Source: Aliivibrio fischeri
GTDB taxonomy: Bacteria > Pseudomonadota > Gammaproteobacteria > Enterobacterales > Vibrionaceae
NCBI GenBank assembly: GCA_038993745.2
Contig: CP160630.1
Span: 372,001-436,000 of the forward strand
Direction of reading: 5' to 3'
Length of the DNA stretch: 64,000 bases
The notes beneath the pieces are model-generated. The model saw only the letters and a program-made list of their open reading frames with translations, was not told the DNA's origin and did no database searches. Each line of letters starts with the position of its first letter. Within the stretch, counting starts at the first letter, position 1. Positions 27,478 through 36,003 of this stretch are shown here, piece by piece. Made by a program: the position numbers and the translations under genes.

Positions 27478-29346
27478 CTAGACACCAAATTTCATTTTCA
27501 TTAATTCTTGAAAGTTTGAAACGATACGAAACGCATCTTTTAAATGCTGACGTTCAAAACTACCAAATAAATCAGGCTGTAGTTGACTATCAATGGGTGT
27601 GTCATTTTGAATCGCTTTTAATTGGTGTTGGAAACGCAAGCGATTTGCATAATGATAAGTTTCATTGAGATCTTGATATGTTGAATCGTTAAGAACACCG
27701 ACTTGGTGTAAAAATTCCATGCGCTCTGTGGTATTTAATGCAGTACCTTCTTGTAGTAGTGAATAAATACGGATGAAATCAACCATACAAGAAATTGCGG
27801 CTTTTTTGATATTCAACACCTTATTATTGTTACCATCTTTTTCTAATACCAAATGCTTAAAGATGCCCAGTGGTGGGCGAGTTCTTAATGTATTACGTAC
27901 AAGGGCAACGGTTAACTGCATATTATTGCTTACCAGTTCATGGCGGCAGGAATCAACAGAGTCAAAGAGTGCTTCATCCCCATAAATTGGACGAATTTCT
28001 AAAAATACATTCAGATTAAGCAATAACTCGTATTCAGGGTTATTACTCCATTTACGGTAATATTCTTGCCAGATCTCAGCTTTTTGGCACCATTTCGGTG
28101 TAGCTGCCATAAAGCGACCTTTACATAAGGTGTAATCTAATTCTGAGAGTGCTTTACATACGTACATCGAGAAATGATTAAAATAGATTCTGTCTGATTC
28201 TGTCGCATCGTTAGCAAGGATAATGGCATTATCTTGATCTGATGCTAAATGAACTTCATTTCGAGCATGAGAGCCTGCGACTATCCATGTAAATTTACAA
28301 GGTGGCTGACCGAATTGTTCAATGGCAAGTTCGATTAACCGGTACGTAAATGCATCATAAATCATACTCAGTACTTGCCCAATAATACTTGGTGATGAAT
28401 TGCTTTCCATCATCCCCTGAAACACAGCACTTCGTTGTTTGGATAAATCAATTAACGTCGAGATGGAGTCAGCGTGACGAATTTTATCTAGCAAGAAAAT
28501 AGATTGAACACTGTCATTTTGAATTAAATGTTGTGGGGTGATGAAGCCTGTAACTTGCTTTTGATGATTAAGTACAGGAATATTTTGAATATTATGTTTC
28601 ATCATCAATTGAACAGCCGACATCACTAAATCATCTTCATACACGGTATGAATTTCTTTGGTCATGATAGTTGAGATAGGGTCATTAACATTTTTTGCTT
28701 GAGCAACTACACGTTTCGTCATGTCCTTATCGGTGATCATTCCAATTAGATGTTTATTTTCATCGACAATAAAAGCACATGAAACGCCAACCACATTACG
28801 CATTTGATGAGCTACAGCTTGAATCGTATCGGTAGGGGAGGCAATCGCTATGGTTGAATCCGCAATATCACTGTTAGGACGAAGGTAGTTTTGATGCGCA
28901 TGCTGTTGGTTGTCTTGTTTACTATCCTGCGCTCGCAAACGCGTTTTTAAACTTAAAGCAAGAGATGAAGCGACTTGAGGATAAGCCTCCACTGACGCCA
29001 TTAGTGATGTGTAGTCAAAGCGATATAGAAGCGTATTTTCTATGGCAAAAATGGAATAGCCAAATTCTGAGTCATTTTGCTGTAGGTTAAAGCCAAAGAT
29101 ATCTTCAGAGCCTAGTTTGGCACGCAATGTTCCATCAAGATTATTCTGTTGTACTACACCTGTACGAATAATATAGAGATGGGTAGCGTTATCTTCATGA
29201 GAAATGGTTTCTTCAGGACCAAGCAATAAGATATCGACAGTTTGAGCAATATCATTGAGTGTTGTTTGTGGCAGTAAATCAAAAGGAGGTATTGTTTGTA
29301 AGAAGGAAACAATATTCGGGAGGAGTTCATTATTCATATTGTTCAT
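27478..29346 (-). CDS. Cyclic-nucleotide-binding, CBS and DUF294 nucleotidyltransferase-like protein
   Basis: This 622-residue cytoplasmic protein has three modules. A cyclic-nucleotide-binding-like domain (about 15-135, HLYIIRTGVVQ and LGSEDIFGF) is followed by a pair of CBS domains (about 165-285, GMITDKDMTKRV and TIMTKEIHTV). A putative nucleotidyltransferase (DUF294, about 300-470, WIVAGSHARNEVHLASDQDNAII with the G-S...D-x-D pattern) and its substrate-binding helical domain complete it. Such proteins resemble the regulatory part of GlnD and are commonly paired with a DnaQ-like exonuclease, as here. The pair is often near a sodium:solute symporter; here it follows sglT. The actual nucleotide and target are unknown. 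Confidence 0.85.
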   Translation of the reverse strand: MNNMNNELLPNIVSFLQTIPPFDLLPQTTLNDIAQTVDILLLGPEETISHEDNATHLYIIRTGVVQQNNLDGTLRAKLGSEDIFGFNLQQNDSEFGYSIFAIENTLLYRFDYTSLMASVEAYPQVASSLALSLKTRLRAQDSKQDNQQHAHQNYLRPNSDIADSTIAIASPTDTIQAVAHQMRNVVGVSCAFIVDENKHLIGMITDKDMTKRVVAQAKNVNDPISTIMTKEIHTVYEDDLVMSAVQLMMKHNIQNIPVLNHQKQVTGFITPQHLIQNDSVQSIFLLDKIRHADSISTLIDLSKQRSAVFQGMMESNSSPSIIGQVLSMIYDAFTYRLIELAIEQFGQPPCKFTWIVAGSHARNEVHLASDQDNAIILANDATESDRIYFNHFSMYVCKALSELDYTLCKGRFMAATPKWCQKAEIWQEYYRKWSNNPEYELLLNLNVFLEIRPIYGDEALFDSVDSCRHELVSNNMQLTVALVRNTLRTRPPLGIFKHLVLEKDGNNNKVLNIKKAAISCMVDFIRIYSLLQEGTALNTTERMEFLHQVGVLNDSTYQDLNETYHYANRLRFQHQLKAIQNDTPIDSQLQPDLFGSFERQHLKDAFRIVSNFQELMKMKFGV

Positions 29347-29404
29347 ACCTTCTTATTACGGTCTATTTTGATTGATTATGACGTTACGCCCAGTAAACAT
29401 TGCA

Positions 29405-29451
29405 GGCTATTCATATTAATTGCAACCAACTGATAATTAATATGAATAGCC
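29405..29451. repeat. Perfect 16-bp inverted repeat between sglT and the DUF294 gene
   Basis: GGCTATTCATATTAAT (29405-29420) is exactly mirrored by ATTAATATGAATAGCC (29436-29451) with a 15-base loop. There is no T run on either side. A smaller hairpin, CCCCATC with GATGaGG, adjoins it. It could be a message-stabilising structure, a regulator site or a small repeat element. Confidence 0.55.
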
Positions 29452-29477
29452 CCATCATTGGATGAGGCTAGAGAAGA

Positions 29478-31107
29478 TTACCAGAATACTGAGTACAGCA
29501 CTGCAAGAATAATCACAACAACGTAAGCTGCAATATTAAAATTACGTTCTGTCGCAAACATGGAAGAGTCTAATGCGATAGCTTTAGGATCATCATCATG
29601 ATCTGAGTAACTTAGACTCGTGAATGCAATCACTGCCATAGTAAACAGAAGTGTGTATAGCATTTGATCCATAAACGGCATGTTTAATGGCATAAATTTT
29701 AAGAACAGTGCAAATGGGATTGATACAATTACACCAATAACTGCACCTTTACTGTTGGTTTTCTTCCAAAATAGACCTAGTAAGAAGACCGCCAAGATAC
29801 CTGGGCTTACTAAACCTGTGTATTCTTGAATATATTGGAATGCTTGACCAAGGTTACTTAGCATTGGAGCGATTAAACAAGCGACAACTAAAGCCACGAT
29901 AGCTGAAATACGACCCACGTTTACAAGCTTGTGATCGCCTGCTTTTTTACCAACAAATTCTTTGTAGATATCCATTGTGAATATGGTAGCCGTTGAGTTC
30001 AGCATCGAAGCTAATGATGACACAATTGCTGCGGCTAATGCGGCAAATACAATGCCTTTAAATCCAACAGGTAAGAATTGTGTTAGCCATGGATAAGCTT
30101 TATCTGCATGAGCAAGCGTAGGAACGTTGGACGTTGCAATACTTCCAAGTTGTGACATCAGCTCTGGAGAAGTGGTAATTACGTAAGCAGCGATCCCCGG
30201 AACGACGACTAGGAATGGTACGAGTAATTTTAAGAAAGCAGCGAAAATAATCCCTTTTTGAGCTTCAGCAATAGATTTAGCCGCTAATGTTCTTTGAATG
30301 ATGTATTGGTTAAAGCCCAGTAGTATAGGTTTGCAACCCATAGACCACCAATAAGAACTGCGATACCCGGTAAGTTCATATATTGAGGATTACTTTGATC
30401 TAAAATCATTTCAAAGTGGCCTGGTGCAGCCGTCGCCATTTTTGATAAACCACTAAACAACCGTCAGTACCGCCGATGAAATCAACAGCCATGTAAGTGG
30501 TTAATAGGCCACCAAGGATCAAGAAGAATACTTGAATCACGTCAGTCCAAACAACCGCTGATAACCCACCGTAAATAGAGTAGGCCAATGCAAATAATGC
30601 TAAGCCAATAATTGAGTACATGAGTGGAATACCAAGAATCGTTTGCAGTGCAAGGCCGCCTAAGTATAGAACTGAGGTTAGGTTTACAAAGACATACAAG
30701 CAAATCCAAAATACCGCCAAAATGGTTTTTAAGTTTTTGTTAAAGCGTTTTTCTACAAATTCTGGAATCGTGTAGATGCCTTTATCGATAAAAATAGGCA
30801 AGAAATACTTACCAACAATGATTAAGGTTAGTGCTGCCATCCATTCATAGGAAGCAATCGCTAAACCGATAGAAAAGCCAGATCCTGACATTCCAATAAA
30901 TTGTTCCGCTGAAATATTAGCGGCGATTAAGGATGAACCAACCGCCCACCAAGGTAGCGATTTCCCTGCGAGGAAATAATCTTCTGTACTTTTTTGAGAG
31001 CCTTTTTTATCTCTGGATACCCAGAGGCCAACGCCGATAATGATTGCTACATAGAGAGCAAAAACGATGATATCGACAATACCTAATCCATTTTCTACAT
31101 GAGACAT
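29478..31107 (-). pseudogene. sglT: Sodium/galactose symporter (vSGLT type), two frameshifts
   Basis: This is a sodium-coupled galactose importer of the SSS family, very like the structurally characterised Vibrio vSGLT. The first part (31107 leftward) carries MSHVENGLGIVDIIVFALYV, the YFLAGKSLPWW and SAEQFIGMSGSG motifs, and ends in frame at GGTDG. One base is missing at 30458, where a GGTTGG-type sequence would give DGWFSGLSKM. The next part reads PGHFEMILDQSNPQYMNLPG and VANLYYW. A second base is missing in the CCC run at 30316-30318, where GGFNQYIIQ would follow. The last part, from GFNQYIIQRTLAAKSI, runs to the stop at 29478. Restoring both bases gives a full 543-residue or so transporter. 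It is divergent from galE with shared GalR and CRP sites. I regard the deletions as likely sequence errors. Confidence 0.88.
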
Positions 31108-31146
31108 TGTATTAACCTACCACTTATTGTTTTGATTTGAGGTTGG

Positions 31147-31164
31147 ATTGTAAACGTTTACAAT
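31147..31164 (-). promoter_or_regulatory. GalR-type operator upstream of sglT
   Basis: ATTGTAAACGTTTACAAT is a perfect 18-base palindrome centred on CG, of the GalR/GalS/PurR type. It lies 40-57 bases upstream of the sglT start. A second copy of its core is at 31305-31318, so a loop between the two is possible. Confidence 0.75.
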
Positions 31165-31173
31165 TATCGTGGT

Positions 31174-31189
31174 GGTGATAGCTGTCACA
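31174..31189. promoter_or_regulatory. CRP site between sglT and galE
   Basis: GGTGA-TAGCTG-TCACA matches the CRP consensus TGTGA-N6-TCACA with one mismatch. It is adjacent to the GalR-type palindrome and fits catabolite control of galactose uptake. Confidence 0.6.
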
Positions 31190-31304
31190 AAATGTTACAA
31201 ATGGTGTTATTTTCTTTGTGATTTTTTAAGTTGCTGTTTTTATTAACTTATATTATGGTTTGCTGGTTTCATTAGTTGTATTTATGTGCTTTTTTTTACT
31301 TTAG

Positions 31305-31318
31305 TGTAAACGTTTACA
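31305..31318 (+). promoter_or_regulatory. GalR-type operator upstream of galE
   Basis: TGTAAACGTTTACA is a perfect palindrome with the same core as the site near sglT; the two centres are 156 bases apart. It lies about 75 bases upstream of galE. Confidence 0.7.
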
Positions 31319-31360
31319 TTTTTTGAAACTGATCACGATATTATTTTAAATTCGCTGATA

Positions 31361-31380
31361 AACTTTACTAAAATTTAGCA
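31361..31380 (+). promoter_or_regulatory. EbgR-type operator core upstream of galE
   Basis: AACTTTACTAAAATTTAGCA contains the TTTACTAAA core (31364-31372) shared with the ebg genes. It lies 14-33 bases before the galE start, where a bound repressor would block the promoter or early transcription. Confidence 0.5.
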
Positions 31381-31393
31381 GGAAGGTTTAACC

Positions 31394-32404
31394 ATGAAAG
31401 TATTAGTAACTGGTGGAATGGGTTATATCGGTAGCCATACGTGTATTCAAATGATTGAAGCAGGTATTGAACCAATCATTTTGGATAATTTAGGGAACAG
31501 TAAAGTTGCAGTGCTTGATCGCATTGAAGCGTTAACTCACGTTCGTCCTGTCTTTTATCAGGGAGATATTCGTGATGAAGCCTTTCTAGATAGTATTTTT
31601 GCAGAGCATTCTATTTCATCGGTTATTCACTTTGCAGGATTGAAAGCCGTCGGTGAGTCTGTTGCTAAACCTCTAGAGTATTACGACAACAACGTTAACG
31701 GCTCATTGGTTTTAGCTCGCTCAATGCGGAAAGCGAATGTAAAGAGCATCGTATTTAGCTCATCTGCAACCGTCTATGGTGATCCTGCCATTGTTCCTAT
31801 TACTGAAAGTTCACCAACAGGTGCAACAACCAACCCATATGGCCGCAGTAAATACATGGTTGAAGAGTGTTTCTCTGATTTGTTTAATGCAGAGAACGAT
31901 TGGAGCATCACCTTACTTCGCTATTTCAACCCAGTAGGTGCACACCCATCAGGCACTATGGGTGAAGATCCTCAAGGTATTCCAAATAATCTAATGCCAT
32001 TTATTGCTCAAGTTGCTGTCGGTCGTCGTGAATCATTGTCTGTATTTGGTAATGATTATCCGACACCAGATGGAACAGGGGTTCGTGATTACATTCATGT
32101 AATGGATTTAGCCGATGGGCACATCGCCGCATTAAAAGCGGTGGGTGAAAAATCAGGCCTGCATATTTACAACTTAGGTACTGGTAAAGGCTCAAGTGTA
32201 TTAGAAATGGTTGAGGCATTTTCTCAAGCATCAGGTAAGCCAGTTCCTTATACATTGTGCCCACGTCGTGCAGGTGATATTGCTGAATGTTGGGCCAGTA
32301 CAGAAAAAGCAGAAAAAGAATTGGGATGGAAAGCGACTCGCAATGTAATGGAAATGAGCGCAGACACATGGCGCTGGCAGTCGAATAATCCTGAAGGTTA
32401 TTAA
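31394..32404 (+). CDS. galE: GalE, UDP-glucose 4-epimerase
   Basis: This 336-residue cytoplasmic enzyme interconverts UDP-galactose and UDP-glucose in the Leloir pathway. It has the NAD-binding Rossmann motif VTGGMGYIGSHT at the start. The catalytic Ser-Thr region SSSATVYGD is followed by the Tyr-x-x-x-Lys motif in NPYGRSKYMVEE. TLLRYFNPVGAHPSG and GVRDYIHVMDLADGH complete the family pattern. An AGGAAGG ribosome site precedes the ATG. It is the first gene of galETKM and diverges from sglT. Confidence 0.97.
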   Translation: MKVLVTGGMGYIGSHTCIQMIEAGIEPIILDNLGNSKVAVLDRIEALTHVRPVFYQGDIRDEAFLDSIFAEHSISSVIHFAGLKAVGESVAKPLEYYDNNVNGSLVLARSMRKANVKSIVFSSSATVYGDPAIVPITESSPTGATTNPYGRSKYMVEECFSDLFNAENDWSITLLRYFNPVGAHPSGTMGEDPQGIPNNLMPFIAQVAVGRRESLSVFGNDYPTPDGTGVRDYIHVMDLADGHIAALKAVGEKSGLHIYNLGTGKGSSVLEMVEAFSQASGKPVPYTLCPRRAGDIAECWASTEKAEKELGWKATRNVMEMSADTWRWQSNNPEGY

Positions 32405-32413
32405 AAGAGCTAA

Positions 32414-32441
32414 GGTTTCAGGTTTCAGGCTTCAGGCTTCA
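32414..32441 (+). repeat. Tandem heptamer repeat between galE and galT
   Basis: Four perfect units follow one another: GGTTTCA, GGTTTCA, GGCTTCA, GGCTTCA. The reverse complement of the unit (CCTGAAACCT) occurs twice in the galT-galK gap. The repeat is non-coding, since galE ends at 32404 and galT starts at 32512. Confidence 0.7.
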
Positions 32442-32511
32442 GGGAGGAGATTTATAAGATAGCTCTTCCTTGAATTAGCTAATCACTTTTAAAGAATTGA
32501 GTATAAAAATT

Positions 32512-33561
32512 ATGTCAAATGTTGAGTTTAATCCTGTCGATCATCCGCATCGTCGTTATAACCCATTAACGGGTCAATGGATTTTAGTATCACCACATCG
32601 TGCGAAACGCCCATGGAGTGGTCAAGATGAAAAGCCATCGACAGAGCAACTACCACAATACGACAAAGGCTGTTTCTTATGCCCAACCAATGCTCGTATC
32701 TCTGGTGACACCAACCCAGATTATAAAGGCACTTACGTATTCAGTAATGATTTTGCTGCACTGATGACAGATTCACCAGAAGCGCCGCAATCATCTAATC
32801 CGCTATTTAAAACACAAGGGGTTCGTGGATTAAGTCGAGTGATTTGTTTCTCGCCAGATCACAGTAAAACCTTGCCTGAATTACCTGTAGGTCAAATTCG
32901 TAATGTGATTGATACATGGAATGATCAAATTGAAGAGTTAGGAAAAGAATACCTTTGGGTTCAAGCATTTGAGAATAAAGGCGAGACAATGGGCTGCTCT
33001 CAACCGCATCCTCACGGCCAAATCTGGGCAAACAGCTTCTTACCTAATGAGATTGAACGTAAAGAAAAACACCTTAAAGAGTATTACCAAGAACACGGTT
33101 CAAACTTGTTAGTTGATTATGTTGAATCAGAACGAAAAGATGGCGAGCGCACAGTCGTAGAAACGGAACATTGGATTGCAGTTGTTCCTTATTGGGCTGC
33201 ATGGCCATTTGAAACCATGTTATTACCAAAAACACACATTCGTCGTATGAGTGAACTGACAGACGAACAACGTGATGATTTGGCGTTAGCCATTAAAAAA
33301 CTAACCAGCCGTTACGACAACTTATTCCAGTGTTCATTCCCATATTCAATGGGTTGGCATTATGCGCCTTTCTTTGAAGAGGGCACTGACATTGAGCATT
33401 GGCAATTACATGCATTGTTTTATCCGCCACTGCTTCGTTCTGCATCGGTTCGTAAATTCATGGTGGGCTACGAAATGTTAGCCGAAAGCCAACGAGACTT
33501 AACTGCAGAGCAAGCCGCGCAAAAACTGCGTGATGTGAGTGATGTGCATTATAAGGATTAG
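32512..33561 (+). CDS. galT: GalT, galactose-1-phosphate uridylyltransferase
   Basis: This 349-residue enzyme exchanges UMP between UDP-glucose and galactose-1-phosphate. The active-site motif [12 protein letters not shown] carries the nucleophilic His-Pro-His. FLCPTNAR holds a zinc-binding cysteine and HYAPFFEEG is a second conserved segment. The frame could begin at a TTG at 32497, but the ATG at 32512 ([18 protein letters not shown]) fits the family length better. It lies in galETKM, about 107 bases after galE. Confidence 0.96.
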   Translation: MSNVEFNPVDHPHRRYNPLTGQWILVSPHRAKRPWSGQDEKPSTEQLPQYDKGCFLCPTNARISGDTNPDYKGTYVFSNDFAALMTDSPEAPQSSNPLFKTQGVRGLSRVICFSPDHSKTLPELPVGQIRNVIDTWNDQIEELGKEYLWVQAFENKGETMGCSQPHPHGQIWANSFLPNEIERKEKHLKEYYQEHGSNLLVDYVESERKDGERTVVETEHWIAVVPYWAAWPFETMLLPKTHIRRMSELTDEQRDDLALAIKKLTSRYDNLFQCSFPYSMGWHYAPFFEEGTDIEHWQLHALFYPPLLRSASVRKFMVGYEMLAESQRDLTAEQAAQKLRDVSDVHYKD

Positions 33562-33628
33562 GGACGAGGACGCTTCGCTAAAGGGTTCAGGGGTATTTTT
33601 TGTGACTATGGTATCTAACGAAGGTCAC

Positions 33629-33668
33629 CCTGAAACCTGCAAGGAAGCTTGCGACCGACCTGAAACCT
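33629..33668 (+). repeat. Repeat pair with hairpin between galT and galK
   Basis: CCTGAAACCT occurs at 33629-33638 and 33659-33668, enclosing the small hairpin GCAAG-GAAG-CTTGC (33639-33652). It is the reverse complement of the AGGTTTCAGG repeat in the galE-galT gap, so the two intergenic segments of the message could pair. Confidence 0.6.
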
Positions 33669-33705
33669 AAAAATAGAATTCCCTACAAAATTTTGAGAAA
33701 AGACT

Positions 33706-34860
33706 ATGACAAACCTAATTAAAAACGTAAAAGACGCATTCAACTCAGTACTTTCTTACGCACCAACGCACATTGTCCAAGCGCCGGGTCGTGTAAATTT
33801 AATTGGTGAACACACCGATTATAATGACGGTTTCGTATTACCTTGTGCGATCAATTATCAAACGGTAGTGGCAGCGGCAAAGCGTGATGACAACATCGTT
33901 CGCGTGGTGTCGGTTGATTATGGTAATGAAACGGATGAGTTTGATATTACCCAAGAGATCACTTTCCAAGAAAACAAAATGTGGTCGAATTACATTCGAG
34001 GCGTAGTGAAATGTTTAATTGGTCGTGGCTATGAGTTTAAAGGTGCGGATATTTCGGTATCGGGTAACGTACCTCAAGGTGCCGGTCTTAGTTCATCAGC
34101 CGCATTAGAAGTCGTTATTGGTCAGACGTTTAAAGAACTGTATAACCTAAACATTAGCCAAGCAGAAATCGCACTGAATGGTCAGCAAGCTGAGAACGAA
34201 TTTGTTGGTTGTAACTGCGGTATCATGGATCAAATGATCTCAGCAGAAGGCAACGAAAACCACGCGATGTTATTGGATTGTCGTTCATTAGAAACTACTG
34301 CGGTATCCATGCCAGAAGACATGTCAGTGGTTATTATTAACTCAAATAAAAAACGTGGATTAGTGGATTCGGAATACAACACTCGTCGCGAGCAATGTGA
34401 AGAAGCGGCTCGTATCTTTGGTGTGAAAGCACTGCGTGATGTGACTATCGAAGAATTTAACGCAAAAGCACATGAATTGGATGAAATGGTCGCAAAACGT
34501 GCGCGCCACGTGATTACAGAAAATGATCGTACCGAAGAAGCGGCAAAAGTGTTAGCGTCAGGGGACATGAAACGCATGGCGGTTTTAATGGCTGAATCTC
34601 ATGCCTCAATGCGTGATGATTTTGAAATCACGGTTAGTGAAGTGGACACCTTGGTTGATATCGTTAAAAACGTGATTGGCGCAGAAGGTGGTGTACGTAT
34701 GACAGGTGGTGGTTTTGGTGGATGTATTGTTGCCTTAGTTCCACCTATGTTAGTGGATGAAGTGAAAGCGGCCGTTGAAGAATTATATGAAGCGAAAACA
34801 GGCTTAAAAGAATCCATTTATGTTTGCCAAGCAACCAATGGTGCCGGTCTGGTTTTATAA
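33706..34860 (+). CDS. galK: GalK, galactokinase
   Basis: This 384-residue GHMP-family kinase phosphorylates alpha-D-galactose at C1 with ATP. The galactokinase signature [19 protein letters not shown] is near residue 28. The ATP-binding loop [13 protein letters not shown] is near 125, and the third GHMP motif [16 protein letters not shown] is near 328. MLLDCRSLE and MDQMISAEG flank the catalytic Asp region. Length and motifs are normal. It follows galT by 144 bases and precedes galM by 9 bases. Confidence 0.97.
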   Translation: MTNLIKNVKDAFNSVLSYAPTHIVQAPGRVNLIGEHTDYNDGFVLPCAINYQTVVAAAKRDDNIVRVVSVDYGNETDEFDITQEITFQENKMWSNYIRGVVKCLIGRGYEFKGADISVSGNVPQGAGLSSSAALEVVIGQTFKELYNLNISQAEIALNGQQAENEFVGCNCGIMDQMISAEGNENHAMLLDCRSLETTAVSMPEDMSVVIINSNKKRGLVDSEYNTRREQCEEAARIFGVKALRDVTIEEFNAKAHELDEMVAKRARHVITENDRTEEAAKVLASGDMKRMAVLMAESHASMRDDFEITVSEVDTLVDIVKNVIGAEGGVRMTGGGFGGCIVALVPPMLVDEVKAAVEELYEAKTGLKESIYVCQATNGAGLVL

Positions 34861-34869
34861 GGAATAAAG

Positions 34870-35930
34870 ATGATAGAACAATCAACATTGTTCGAAACCA
34901 TGACTAAGGAGGCGACCAGCGATGGTCGCCTTGCTCAGTTATTCGAACTGAAAAATCAACATGGAATGTGTGCCGTATTTATGGATATTGGCGCAACGTG
35001 GTTAAGTTGCAAAGTGCCGGTTAAAGGTCAATTACGTGAAGTGTTGTTAGGGCAGTCAACCATGGCTGATTTTTTAGAACAACAAAGTTATATGGGGGTC
35101 ACTGTTGGCCGCTATGCAAATCGTATCGCAAATGGCCAATTTAAAATTGATGGTATTAAACATCAAGTTGAAACTAATCAAGCAGGAAACACCTTACATG
35201 GTGGGCCTGAAGGGTTTAATAAACGTCGTTGGAACGTAGTAGAAGTAACAGAAAACAGTGTTGAATTTGGTTTGGTATCATCAGATGGGGATCAAGGTTT
35301 TCCCGGTGATCTCGATGTGACCGTAAAATATCAACTTACCAATGATAATGAAGTAGCCATTAGCTACAAAGCGAAAACGAATAAGACAACACCGGTTAAC
35401 TTAACTAATCATGCTTATTTTAATTTACTTGGAGCGGACAGTGGACACTTAGGGATAGATCATATCTTAAGTATTAATTCGCAAGAGTTTGTACCAACGA
35501 CAGAGTTTGGTATTCCTAAAGGGCAATGGAAACGAGTTAAAAACACGAATTTTGATTTCACTTCACCTAAAGTGATTTCGCAAGATTTCATGCTCGATAA
35601 AGACCAAGAAAAAGCCAAGGGATACGATCACTCTTTTGTTCTTGATAAATCTTGTTCTAAGGGAGAGAGCGCTGCGAGTTTAACCTCTCCAGACAGCTTG
35701 GTAACCATGCATGTATTTACCACTAAGCCGGCAATGCAGCTGTATACCGGAAATTGGTTAGCTAGCACACCAAATCGAGTGGGAGGGAGTATCAGGATTA
35801 TTCTGGTATTGCATTAGAGACTCAATTCCTGCCTGATGCGTTAAATCACCCAGAATGGGATCACCCAAGTACCATTTTGCAACCAAATGAAACGTATCAA
35901 CATCAAACTTGCTATCAATTTATTGTTTGA
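34870..35930 (+). pseudogene. galM: GalM, aldose 1-epimerase, frameshifted near the C-terminus
   Basis: This enzyme interconverts alpha- and beta-D-galactose and feeds galactokinase. The intact part includes TVGRYANRIANGQF, NTLHGGPEGFNKR, the catalytic His in NLTNHAYFNLLG and GYDHSFVLD. The frame closes early at 35817. Adding one G to the GGG run at 35785-35787 continues it as GGEYQDYSGIALETQFLPDAL, including the conserved catalytic Glu in ALETQ. It would then end at the TGA at 35928-35930, giving a normal length of about 353 residues. Without that base the product would lack the Glu and be inactive. I treat the deletion as a probable sequence error. Confidence 0.88.
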
Positions 35931-35952
35931 TAGTTAAGGTCATTAGATAGAA

Positions 35953-35978
35953 AAAAGGAGCGATCATTCGCTCCTTTT
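35953..35978 (+). terminator. Intrinsic terminator of the gal operon
   Basis: An 11-bp stem, AAAAGGAGCGA with TCGCTCCTTTT, encloses a 4-base loop. It lies 22 bases after the corrected galM stop and before the convergent RND gene. Confidence 0.85.
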
Positions 35979-36003
35979 GATTTCGTTCTTTTTATGGACG
36001 ATG

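Noticed and set aside
32497..32511. TTG start adding five residues to galT
   Set aside because: The ATG at 32512 gives the normal N-terminus ([12 protein letters not shown]) and length.
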